This document shows positions 23,264-30,018 of a stretch of DNA of 31,928 nt, one piece after another (within the stretch, counting starts at the first letter, position 1; every line of letters starts with the position of its first letter). A program made the translations under genes and the position numbers. The notes below the pieces were generated by a model. The model had not been told where the DNA came from and made no database searches. It was given only the letters and a program-made list of their open reading frames with translations. The stretch comes from Actinomycetes bacterium (GTDB lineage: Bacteria; Actinomycetota; Actinomycetes; Actinomycetales; Microbacteriaceae), in assembly GCA_023386675.1 (NCBI GenBank), contig JAEWJG010000166.1, forward strand, positions 1 to 31,928, in the 5' to 3' direction.

Positions 23264-23482
23264 TCAGTCGTGCGAGTGCGCGGAAGCCCGCCGTCGCGCG
23301 TGGCTGATGAGGCCTACAACGATCAATACGACTCCGACCGCAACGCCGACGGGGGGAATGATTGACCGCGACGGTGGATAGCCGTCGATTATGAACAGAC
23401 CAAAGACAACGATCATGACGACGCCCGCGAGGATATTGATGAGCGGAACGTGATTCGGCTTGCCGGTCGCGGGTTCAGTCAC
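23264..23482 (-). CDS. Small two-helix membrane protein
   Basis: A 72-residue protein from a GTG start, with hydrophobic segments at about residues 12-32 (LINILAGVVMIVVFGLFII) and 40-60 (IPPVGVAVGVVLIVVGLI), and a His/Arg-rich tail. The family is not recognised. It lies between the two direct repeats. No strong ribosome site is visible, so it could also be a chance open frame; two well-formed membrane helices argue for a real gene. Confidence 0.45.
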   Translation of the reverse strand: MTEPATGKPNHVPLINILAGVVMIVVFGLFIIDGYPPSRSIIPPVGVAVGVVLIVVGLISHARRRASAHSHD

Positions 23483-23573
23483 GTGCTGATCATCACACGC
23501 GGAGACGCCGGTTGACGATCGGGCGAGCCTCCCAACGAGACATCCGTCGTCCCGTTGGACGATCGCTTATTGA

Positions 23574-23954
23574 TCATTGCCGAGCATTCCCTGCCCCTTC
23601 GAGCGGCGGCAAATCGGAGATCTCATTGGGAAACGGAAGCCTCAGGATGCTTTCCGCCCACCAGTAAACTTCTAGCGCATCGATCTGTCCGGACCTCACC
23701 CAGAGCATCAGACCGCCCTGCTCGCCCGACGACAGGGTGAAGTACTTGTCGCTGGGTCGGTAGACGCCATCCTCAACCGGTAAACGCGCAACTCCGGGCG
23801 CCGACTCGATATTGAAGCTCTGGTCCCCCTCGCCCCAGTAGTTCGCGAACCGAGCCGCTTCGATTTGGGATCGCGCGAGCAATGCTGCTTGGTCCTCCCC
23901 GAAAGTCAGGAACCGAAGCAAAACTCGCTCATCATTCGTGAAGTCCCGAGCCAT
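23574..23954 (-). CDS. Hypothetical protein, immunity-protein-like appearance
   Basis: A 126-residue soluble protein with FTNDERVLLRFLTFGEDQAA, a central DGVYRPSDKYFTLSSGEQGG, and LMLWVRSGQIDALEVYWWAE before a Pro-rich end. The late 'xALEVYWWAExxxxxP' pattern is one I associate with short actinobacterial proteins of unknown function, including suspected immunity proteins. No toxin gene is nearby. It lies within the repeat-bounded segment and is less GC-rich than the flanking core genes. Confidence 0.55.
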   Translation of the reverse strand: MARDFTNDERVLLRFLTFGEDQAALLARSQIEAARFANYWGEGDQSFNIESAPGVARLPVEDGVYRPSDKYFTLSSGEQGGLMLWVRSGQIDALEVYWWAESILRLPFPNEISDLPPLEGAGNARQ

Positions 23955-24110
23955 GCTGGCAGCCTAGTCGTGCACCGCTGACCGAACTTCCGCGTTGCAA
24001 AGCCGATCGGCTTACGGGCAGGCGTTTGGTGACTCTCAGTCTCTAGCAGGATTCGCCCGTTCTCGAATGGCAATACTCTCGGCCGCGGGGCAGGAGAAGC
24101 GAGGAGCGCG

Positions 24111-24728
24111 ATGAGTTCAGCAGCGGAGGGAGCGACCGTGTCGACCGATGGTGAGTGGTGGTGGGACGGTGTGCAGTGGCTCCCTATCTCCAGCCTCGAC
24201 GGAAGATGGCGGTTTGACGGGGACGCTCGGCGTCGCACCAATGCGTGGCGCAGTCCGCCTCTCGGAGTACTGATCGCCTCCGCAATCTGGGCCGGCGCGA
24301 TTGCACTGTGGGCGCCGATCGCGGTGGTGTTATCTGGCGACCCCGACGGTGGCGTTGCGCCGGATGCCATTGACTCCTTCGGTGCACTCGCTCTATGTAT
24401 CGTCATTGCGACGGTGATGCACGGGCTCGTCCTGGGTCTGAAGACCCAGCTCCGGTGGATTTGGGTAGTCGCCCTTTTGGGCACCTGCATGCAGATGGTC
24501 GGCTACGTTGCGATTATGGTTGGCACACCTCAACCTGGCGGGGTAGAAGACGACGCGGCGGCTGTCGGTATAGAAATCCTCAGTATGCCAATCCTGATAG
24601 CAGTGGCCGGTCTGCTCTGGATCGGCGCGGGCACAGGTCGGCTGGTGCACTGGTCTCGACACGGGCGGAAAGGGCCCCGGCTTCCGCGTGATGACGCGGC
24701 ACTCGAGCAACGCGTGACAGCGACCTGA
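24111..24728 (+). CDS. Four-helix membrane protein ending in the repeat
   Basis: A 205-residue protein. The N-terminus has a Trp-rich DGEWWWDGVQWLPIS motif, like the DUF2510-type 'WWDGxxW' repeats. Four hydrophobic segments follow at about residues 52-75, 90-110, 117-138 and 155-178. The last residues (GPRLPRDDAALEQRVTAT) are encoded by repeat copy 2, and the stop lies one base before the tmRNA 3' end on the other strand. GAGGAG precedes the ATG. The native C-terminus may have been replaced by repeat-encoded sequence if the element inserted here; this is inference. Confidence 0.65.
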   Translation: MSSAAEGATVSTDGEWWWDGVQWLPISSLDGRWRFDGDARRRTNAWRSPPLGVLIASAIWAGAIALWAPIAVVLSGDPDGGVAPDAIDSFGALALCIVIATVMHGLVLGLKTQLRWIWVVALLGTCMQMVGYVAIMVGTPQPGGVEDDAAAVGIEILSMPILIAVAGLLWIGAGTGRLVHWSRHGRKGPRLPRDDAALEQRVTAT

Positions 24729-24735
24729 TGGTGGA
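24681..24735 (+). repeat. 55-bp imperfect direct repeat, copy 2 (overlaps tmRNA 3' end)
   Basis: Partner of the copy at 23195-23249. Its last seven bases are the CCA end, discriminator and first acceptor bases of the tmRNA gene on the minus strand. The 1.4 kb between the copies holds three small genes. Tyrosine recombinases often use ssrA 3' ends as attachment sites. Confidence 0.7.
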
Positions 24736-25123
24736 GATGGGGGGAATCGAACCCCCGTCCACTGCTGTGGTCATGTGCCTTCTACGGGCGTAGCCAGTGA
24801 AATCGCTTTCTCAGCCCCGAAGCTTGTCGCTGGCACCTGCTTCGACGGGCTCAGTATCAGTAGAAGTCCCTCTGCGCCCTGATGCTCAACGCAGAAGCAA
24901 GTTCTCTAGCTGACGCCAGGATCCGGGTAGAGAACAGTTCCCGGTCTGACGGTCTCTCAAATGGCGGAGGTGAACTTACGCCGCGAGGGCGAAGTCGGCC
25001 TTGGCCGAGACAGTGCTCTTGTTATTGGCACTTATTTTTTCGCATGGATCGTTAACGAGATAACCATGCATCCTCGACCCGCTTCTCACAGTCACGCAGA
25101 CAATGTCGAAACCGATCATCCCC
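24729..25123 (-). ncRNA. ssrA: tmRNA (ssrA)
   Basis: Read on the minus strand the RNA begins GGGGATGATCGGTTTCGACA and ends with GGTTCGATTCCCCCCATCTC then CACCA. GGGGATG pairs with CATCTCC (one G-U) as the acceptor stem, and the TTCGATT T-loop is present. The tag frame (24976-25029, resume codon GCC) encodes ANNKSTVSAKADFALAA and stops at TAA. With SmpB, encoded about 2.3 kb away, it rescues stalled ribosomes and marks proteins for proteolysis. The CCA is encoded at 24729-24731. Confidence 0.95.
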
Positions 25124-25142
25124 ATGCGCGGCCTGTCGGCCG

Positions 25143-25177
25143 GGTCGCTGTCACGCGCTGTTGAGTTGTTCCAGATA
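25143..25177 (-). repeat. Partial inverted copy of the ssrA-flanking repeat
   Basis: On the minus strand TATCTGGAACAA and CGCGTGACAGCGACC match copy 1 (TATCTCGAACAA, CGCGTGACAGCGACC) with an 8-base insertion between. In frame it would encode a short end, RRYLEQLNSA, comparable to the EYLEQRVTAT of copy 1. It lies in the 128-base gap between the tmRNA 5' end and the SIMPL gene; that gap otherwise must hold the promoters of both. Confidence 0.55.
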
Positions 25178-25251
25178 CCGCCTCACCGCATCAGCGGCGA
25201 GCTACTCATCATACAACACCGCGTCCTCCGGGTTTATGCCACGATCGGGGA

Positions 25252-25920
25252 ATGGCCGACACGATCATCACCGTTCAGGGCGAGTACGAGCTCCGGCACC
25301 CGGCGGAACGCGGCGCGCTGCGGCTGCACGTCTCGTACGACGGGCCGTCGCGGGAGGAGGTGCTCGCGCTGACCACGCAGCGCCAGGTCTCGCTCACCGG
25401 CGAGCTGCGCGAACTGCACGACCCGCAGCGCGGACCGGTCGTGCAGTGGTCGTCCGATCAGCTTCGCGTCTGGGGCGACCGGCCCTGGAATCCGGACGGG
25501 TCGCGTGCCGACGTCATCCACCATGCCGAGGTCGGCATCGACGCGGTGTTCAGCGACCTGACGGCGCTCTCCGACTGGGTCGGCGTGGTGTCCCTGCTCG
25601 ACGGGGTCGTGGTGGACGGGGTGACCTGGTCGCTCACGGAGGCCCGGCGCCAGACGCTGACGCAGGAGGCTCGGCGGCGCGCGGTCGAGAACGCGGTGGC
25701 GAAGGCGACCGTCTATGCGACGAGCCTGGGCCTCGCCTCGGTCACGCCGCTCGCGCTCAGCGACCCCGGGATGCTCGGTGACGGGTCCGCTCCCGGCCAG
25801 CCGCCGCAGCCGCTGTTCGCCCGGGCGGTCTCGGCCGACGTAGGCGGAGCGACGCTGTCGCTCAAGCCGGAGCAGCTCACGATCGCCGTGCAGGTGCATG
25901 CGCGGTTCGCCGCCTCCTGA
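25252..25920 (+). CDS. SIMPL-domain (DUF541) protein
   Basis: A 222-residue protein. It opens with ITVQGEYELRHPAERGALRL, continues with VSLTGELREL and has the later EARRRAVENAVAKATVYATSLGL and LKPEQLTIAVQVHARF, the layout of SIMPL/DUF541 domains. There is no signal peptide or lipobox, so this one seems cytoplasmic, unlike many periplasmic members. The function of the family is loosely defined (linked to stress responses in some bacteria). GGGGA precedes the ATG. Confidence 0.75.
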   Translation: MADTIITVQGEYELRHPAERGALRLHVSYDGPSREEVLALTTQRQVSLTGELRELHDPQRGPVVQWSSDQLRVWGDRPWNPDGSRADVIHHAEVGIDAVFSDLTALSDWVGVVSLLDGVVVDGVTWSLTEARRQTLTQEARRRAVENAVAKATVYATSLGLASVTPLALSDPGMLGDGSAPGQPPQPLFARAVSADVGGATLSLKPEQLTIAVQVHARFAAS

Positions 25921-25932
25921 GGCGGCGCCGGC

Positions 25933-26544
25933 TCAAGAACCCGGAGCCGTGGGGCCGGGCGTCGACGGCGGACGGGTCGGGAACGCGTCCAGCTTCAGGA
26001 TGCGCGTCGCGGTGAACGCGCCGCTCGAGCGGCTGCCGATCACGATGACCTCGTCGCCCGTCGCGAAGTCCGACTTCGAGACCGACTGACCCGGCGTGCC
26101 GAAGACCGTCGACGAATCGACCTTCACGTCGACCGACGCGCCGTTCTGGCGGTCGATGGTCCACGTGTCACCCGAGATGGATGCGATGGTGCCGCGCACG
26201 AGCGCCTGACCCTGCGAGGAACCACCGCCGTTCCCGTTGCCGCCGTTTCCGCCGCCGTCACCCGGCCGGCCCGGGAGTCCCGGCACGCCCGGCTGCACCT
26301 CGTGCGGCACGGAGTGCGTGATCATCCGCTCCCCCACCCGCGTCACGACGCCCGCGACCGCGAAGGCCCCTGCCGTGAAGATCCCGAGCAGCACCACGAT
26401 CGACAGCACGAGAGTCGCGATCGCGAACGCGAGGCCGTGGCGCTTGTAGAACGGCTCGGCGACCGGCGCGGCCGGCACCGCGGCGGGCGGCACCGGCGGC
26501 CCCTGACGAGGCGGCAGCGGCTCGGTGGGCTGCGTGTTGCTCAT
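25933..26544 (-). CDS. Membrane-anchored DUF5666-like protein
   Basis: A 203-residue protein: a Pro-rich cytoplasmic N-terminus (about 35 residues), one transmembrane helix (LAFAIATLVLSIVVLLGIFT, near residues 37-60), a Gly/Asn-rich spacer (GDGGGNGGNGNGGGSS), and an extracytoplasmic beta domain with VRGTIASISGDTWTIDRQNG, VDSSTVFG and ATGDEVIVIGSRSSGAFTA as in DUF5666/OB-like domains. ATG 26544 is preferred; GTG 26550 is possible. No Shine-Dalgarno sequence is seen. It follows the phosphatase gene by 67 bases on the same strand. Confidence 0.65.
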   Translation of the reverse strand: MSNTQPTEPLPPRQGPPVPPAAVPAAPVAEPFYKRHGLAFAIATLVLSIVVLLGIFTAGAFAVAGVVTRVGERMITHSVPHEVQPGVPGLPGRPGDGGGNGGNGNGGGSSQGQALVRGTIASISGDTWTIDRQNGASVDVKVDSSTVFGTPGQSVSKSDFATGDEVIVIGSRSSGAFTATRILKLDAFPTRPPSTPGPTAPGS

Positions 26545-26611
26545 GATCACATGTAAGCAGCAGTGACCCTGAGCGCGGCTGCAGGATGCTTATGGGTTCG
26601 GTGTGAATGAC

Positions 26612-27358
26612 TCAGCGCGCGTCCGCATCCACCAGCACCGACCGCAGCTTCGCGAGCTCCAGCTCGTCCAGCCCCGCCGCCAGGAGGTACTGGTGCACGC
26701 TGCCGTACCGCTCCTCGATCCGGTCGATCGTCGTCTCCAGCGCCTCGCGCGGGCTGCCGCCGAGGATGATGCGCAGATCGGGCGTGACCTCGACGCCGTA
26801 CCCGCGGACGAGCTCCAGCATCCCCTCCAGCCACGGGCCCTCCAGGTTGGCCTCGGTGGCGGCGTAGTCCTCGACGACCGTCTCGCGATCGACGCCGACC
26901 GCGAGCAGTGCGAGCGCGACGACCATCCCCGTGCGGTCCTTGCCGGCCGTGCAGTGCACGACCACCGGCTCGTCGCCGGTATCGGCGATCTCGCGCAGCG
27001 CGCGGGCGATCACGTCGGTGTGCTGGAACACGATCTTGTCGTACAGGTGCACGATCGTCGACCCGACGGTCGACGGCGACGCGCCGGAGCCCTCGAACAC
27101 CGGGAGGCGCAGCACCTCGACGTCCAGACCCTCCAGGTCGTCCGGCAGCGACTGCACCTCGAAGTCGTCGCGCAGGTCGATCACGACCCGCACCCCCAGC
27201 TCGCGCAGGCTCTCGCGCCCGGCCTCGCCGAGGCGGCCCAGGGCATCCGCCCGGAACAGCTTGCCCGACCGCGTGACCCCGCCGTCCGCCGGGTATCCGC
27301 CCACATCCCGGAAGTTGTAGGTGCCTTCGATCGGGATGCGCTGGGCGGTGGAGTCCAT
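26612..27358 (-). CDS. Tyrosine-protein phosphatase (Y_phosphatase3 family)
   Basis: A 248-residue phosphatase with the P-loop HCTAGKDRTG at residues 135-144 (nucleophile Cys136), NFRDVGGYP near the N-terminus, FRADALGRL, and a likely general acid in the RDDFE or later loop. It resembles the MptpB/PtpB-type family, which dephosphorylates Tyr, Ser/Thr or phosphoinositides. No signal peptide. GAGGGG precedes ATG 27358. It follows smpB by 26 bases, so it probably belongs to the prfB-ftsEX-smpB transcript. Confidence 0.85.
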   Translation of the reverse strand: MDSTAQRIPIEGTYNFRDVGGYPADGGVTRSGKLFRADALGRLGEAGRESLRELGVRVVIDLRDDFEVQSLPDDLEGLDVEVLRLPVFEGSGASPSTVGSTIVHLYDKIVFQHTDVIARALREIADTGDEPVVVHCTAGKDRTGMVVALALLAVGVDRETVVEDYAATEANLEGPWLEGMLELVRGYGVEVTPDLRIILGGSPREALETTIDRIEERYGSVHQYLLAAGLDELELAKLRSVLVDADAR

Positions 27359-27384
27359 GCCCCTCAGTCTGTCACTTCGGTCTG

Positions 27385-27861
27385 TCACTCGCCGAGGTGG
27401 TTGCGGGTGGACATGGCCCGCTGCGCCTCGCGCTGGTCCTGCCGCTCGCGCAGCGCCTGGCGCTTGTCGTACTCGCGCTTGCCCTTCGCGACCGCGATCT
27501 CGACCTTCGCCCGGCCGTCGTTGAAGTAGATCGACAGCGGGACGATCGTGTAGCCGCCCTGCTTGACCTTGTTCTCGATCTTGAGGATCTGCGCCTTGTG
27601 CAGCAGCAGCTTGCGCTTGCGGCGCGGGGCGTGGTTGTTCCAGGTGCCGTCCGCGTACTCGGGGATGTGCACGGCATCCAGCCACGCCTCTCCCCCGTCG
27701 ACGAACGCGTAGCCGTCGACGAGCGACGCACGCCCCAGCCGGAGCGACTTCACCTCGGTGCCCGTGAGCACCAGCCCCGCCTCGAAGGTGTCCTCGATCA
27801 AGTAGTCGTGGCGCGCGCGGCGGTTGGTGGCCACGACCTTCTGGCCCTTCTCCTTCGGCAC
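27385..27861 (-). CDS. smpB: SsrA-binding protein SmpB
   Basis: A 158-residue RNA-binding protein that delivers tmRNA to stalled ribosomes. Motifs: NRRARHDYLIEDTFEAGLVL, TGTEVKSLRLGRASL, NNHAPRRKRKLLLHKAQI, and a basic tail KGKREYDKRQALRER. Start: GTG 27861, with CAGGAG six bases upstream; a longer frame to 27900 adds 13 unconserved residues. It lies downstream of ftsX, with a hairpin in the 68-base gap. Confidence 0.95.
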   Translation of the reverse strand: MPKEKGQKVVATNRRARHDYLIEDTFEAGLVLTGTEVKSLRLGRASLVDGYAFVDGGEAWLDAVHIPEYADGTWNNHAPRRKRKLLLHKAQILKIENKVKQGGYTIVPLSIYFNDGRAKVEIAVAKGKREYDKRQALRERQDQREAQRAMSTRNHLGE

Positions 27862-27888
27862 TGCTCGCTCCTGACGTCGACGCGGATC

Positions 27889-27913
27889 GCTGCCCGGCAC
27901 GTCGCCGGGCAGC
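27889..27913 (-). terminator. Hairpin between ftsX and smpB
   Basis: A perfect 9-bp inverted repeat (GCTGCCCGG / CCGGGCAGC, 7-nt loop) with no U-tract. It may end or attenuate part of the prfB-ftsEX transcript before smpB, or stabilise a processed 3' end. Confidence 0.45.
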
Positions 27914-27929
27914 CATCCAGTCTAGCGGG

Positions 27930-28835
27930 TCAGACCCGGAGATACCGGCGGATCGCGAAATTCGCCGACGCGGCGGCCAGCACCACCCCGATCACGACCA
28001 GGATGGGGATGACGAGCCAGGCCTGATCCATGCCGACGAAGTTGATCGACTGGATGCGTTGGCTCAGGTACCCGCGCACGAAGAACTGCACGCCGACGGC
28101 GATCACGACCGACGCGAGGATCGAGCCGATCAGCGCGGCGATCACGCCCTCGATGATGAACGGCGTCTGGATGAACCGGTTGGACGCGCCCACCAGGCGC
28201 ATGATCCCGATCTCCCGCCGCCTCGAGAACGCGGACAGCCGGATGGTCGTGGCGATCAGCAGCACGGCGGCGACGAGCATCAGCGCGGCGATGCCGATCG
28301 CGGTGTAGCTCGCGGCGTTCAGGATGCTGAAGATCTGATCGAGGTAGCTGCGTTGGTCGACGACGCTCTGCACGCCGGCCGTTCCCGACAGCGTCTCGGT
28401 CAGGACCGCCGAGTTGTTCGGGTCCTTCAGGTTCACCCAGAACGTCTGCGGGATCATGTCCGGCGTGACGAAGTCGGCGATCTGATTGCCCTTGAACTGC
28501 TGCTTGAACTGGTCGTAGCCCTGCTTCTGGTCCTGGAAGTAGAACTTCTGGATGTACGGCGACAGCTCCGGGGACTCCAGCTGCTTCTTGACGGCCGCGA
28601 TGGTCTGGTCGTTCGCGGCGCCGCCCTGGCAGTTGTCGGTCTCGGTGCACATGTAGACGGCGACCTGGGCGCGGTCGTACCAGTACGTCTTCATCTGGCC
28701 GATCTGCAGCTGCAGCAGCACGGCGGTGCCCACGAAGGTGAGCGAGATGAACGTCACCAGGATGACGGAGACGACCATGGAGAGGTTGCGGCGGAGGCCG
28801 TTGCCGACCTCCGACCAGATGAGTCCGAATCTCAT
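27930..28835 (-). CDS. ftsX: Cell division protein FtsX
   Basis: A 301-residue membrane component of the FtsEX complex, which activates peptidoglycan hydrolases at the septum. One N-terminal helix (SMVVSVILVTFISLTFVGTAVL) is followed by an extracytoplasmic domain of about 110 residues with two Cys (YMCTETDNCQGG) that can form a disulfide as in mycobacterial FtsX, then three helices in the FtsX fold with FSRRREIGIMRLVGASNRFI. It overlaps ftsE by 4 bp (ATGA), so the two are co-translated. Confidence 0.95.
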   Translation of the reverse strand: MRFGLIWSEVGNGLRRNLSMVVSVILVTFISLTFVGTAVLLQLQIGQMKTYWYDRAQVAVYMCTETDNCQGGAANDQTIAAVKKQLESPELSPYIQKFYFQDQKQGYDQFKQQFKGNQIADFVTPDMIPQTFWVNLKDPNNSAVLTETLSGTAGVQSVVDQRSYLDQIFSILNAASYTAIGIAALMLVAAVLLIATTIRLSAFSRRREIGIMRLVGASNRFIQTPFIIEGVIAALIGSILASVVIAVGVQFFVRGYLSQRIQSINFVGMDQAWLVIPILVVIGVVLAAASANFAIRRYLRV

Positions 28836-29968
28836 TTCGTCGGCCCCACATTCTGGTCGCCCTCGCGGTCGGCGTTGTCGCGCAGCCCGCTGAGGTCGAG
28901 GTTGGCGGTGAAGTTGAGGTGGTCGGGCAGCTGCTCCGACGCCGGAGGCGGCGTGACCGGCTGCTGCGGCGCGGCCTGCTGCTGTGCCGCGGCCTGCTGC
29001 GGCGCGGCCTGCTGCTGCGGGGCGACGTGCTGAGGGTGCGTGTGGTGGGGCGGCGTGTGCGGCTGCGTGTGCTGCGGCGCGACGTGCTGCGGCTGCGGGA
29101 CCGGCTGCACCGGAGCAGTCTGCTGCGGAATCGCCACCGGCGCCGTCGGCACCGAAGTCGGCGCGTGCGGCCGGTTCATCGGAGCCTCCGCTGCGGCCTC
29201 CGCGGGGATTCCTCCCGCGTACACCGGCGTCGCGACCGACGCCGGCTCGTCCCGTTCCAGCGGCTGCGCGATCGGGACAGCGGCCGTGAAGCCGTAGCCG
29301 CCGTGACGCTCGTCGCGGACGATCTGCCCGCCGACGAGCTCGATCACGCGGCGCTTCATCTGGTCGACGATCGCCGCCTCGTGCGTCGCCATCAGGACCG
29401 TGGTGCCGCCCGCGTTGATGCGCTCGAGCACGGCCATGATGCCCGCACTGGTGGCCGGGTCCAGGTTTCCGGTCGGCTCGTCGGCCAGCAGCACCTGGGG
29501 CTTGTTCACGACCGCGCGGGCGATCGCCACGCGCTGCTGCTCACCACCCGAGAGCTCGTGCGGCAGGCGCTGCGCCTTGCCGTCGAGGCCGACCATCTTG
29601 AGCACATCCGGTACGGCCTCCTGGATGAAGCCACGCGACTTGCCGATGACCTGCAGCGTGAACGCGACGTTCTGGAAGACGTTCTTATTCGGCAGCAGGC
29701 GGAAGTCCTGGAAGACGACGCCGATGTTGCGACGGAAGTAGGGGACCTTACGGGAGGAGATCGCGCCGAGGTCCTGACCCAGCACGTGGATCTTCCCCTT
29801 GGTCGGCTTCTCCTCTTTCAGGATGAGACGCAGGCAGCTGGACTTGCCGGAACCCGAGGCGCCGACGAGGAAGACGAACTCTCCGCGCAGCACTTCCAGG
29901 TTGATGCCGTTCAGCGCCGGGCGCGCCGTGCCCGCGTACTGCTTGGATACGTGTTCGAACCGGATCAT
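28832..29968 (-). CDS. ftsE: Cell division ATP-binding protein FtsE with long C-terminal extension
   Basis: A 378-residue ABC ATPase. Residues 1-229 are standard FtsE: Walker A GASGSGKSS (36-44), signature HELSGGEQQRVAIARA, Walker B VLLADEPTGNLDP, switch LMATHEAAIV. Usual FtsE is about 229 residues; here about 150 more follow. They comprise a linker, a Gln/Pro/His-rich low-complexity tract (about 275-345, for example PQPQHVAPQHTQPHTPPHHT) and a more complex end LPDHLNFTANLDLSGLRDNA. The tail would be cytoplasmic. ATG 29968 overlaps nothing; prfB ends 50 bases upstream. Some Microbacteriaceae share such tails, as far as I recall. Confidence 0.92.
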   Translation of the reverse strand: MIRFEHVSKQYAGTARPALNGINLEVLRGEFVFLVGASGSGKSSCLRLILKEEKPTKGKIHVLGQDLGAISSRKVPYFRRNIGVVFQDFRLLPNKNVFQNVAFTLQVIGKSRGFIQEAVPDVLKMVGLDGKAQRLPHELSGGEQQRVAIARAVVNKPQVLLADEPTGNLDPATSAGIMAVLERINAGGTTVLMATHEAAIVDQMKRRVIELVGGQIVRDERHGGYGFTAAVPIAQPLERDEPASVATPVYAGGIPAEAAAEAPMNRPHAPTSVPTAPVAIPQQTAPVQPVPQPQHVAPQHTQPHTPPHHTHPQHVAPQQQAAPQQAAAQQQAAPQQPVTPPPASEQLPDHLNFTANLDLSGLRDNADREGDQNVGPTK

Positions 29969-30018
29969 GACCCTCTGAGACTAAGCAACCCGGGCTCGAT
30001 CCGCAGTAGCGACATGCG

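Noticed and set aside
23195..24735. Complete integrative element
   Set aside because: No integrase, excisionase or transposase is present between or near the repeats, so only a relic or repeat family is claimed.
28900..29150. Sequencing artefact or frameshift causing the FtsE tail
   Set aside because: The frame continues coherently through low-complexity sequence to a sensible end that overlaps ftsX by ATGA, as expected for the true stop.
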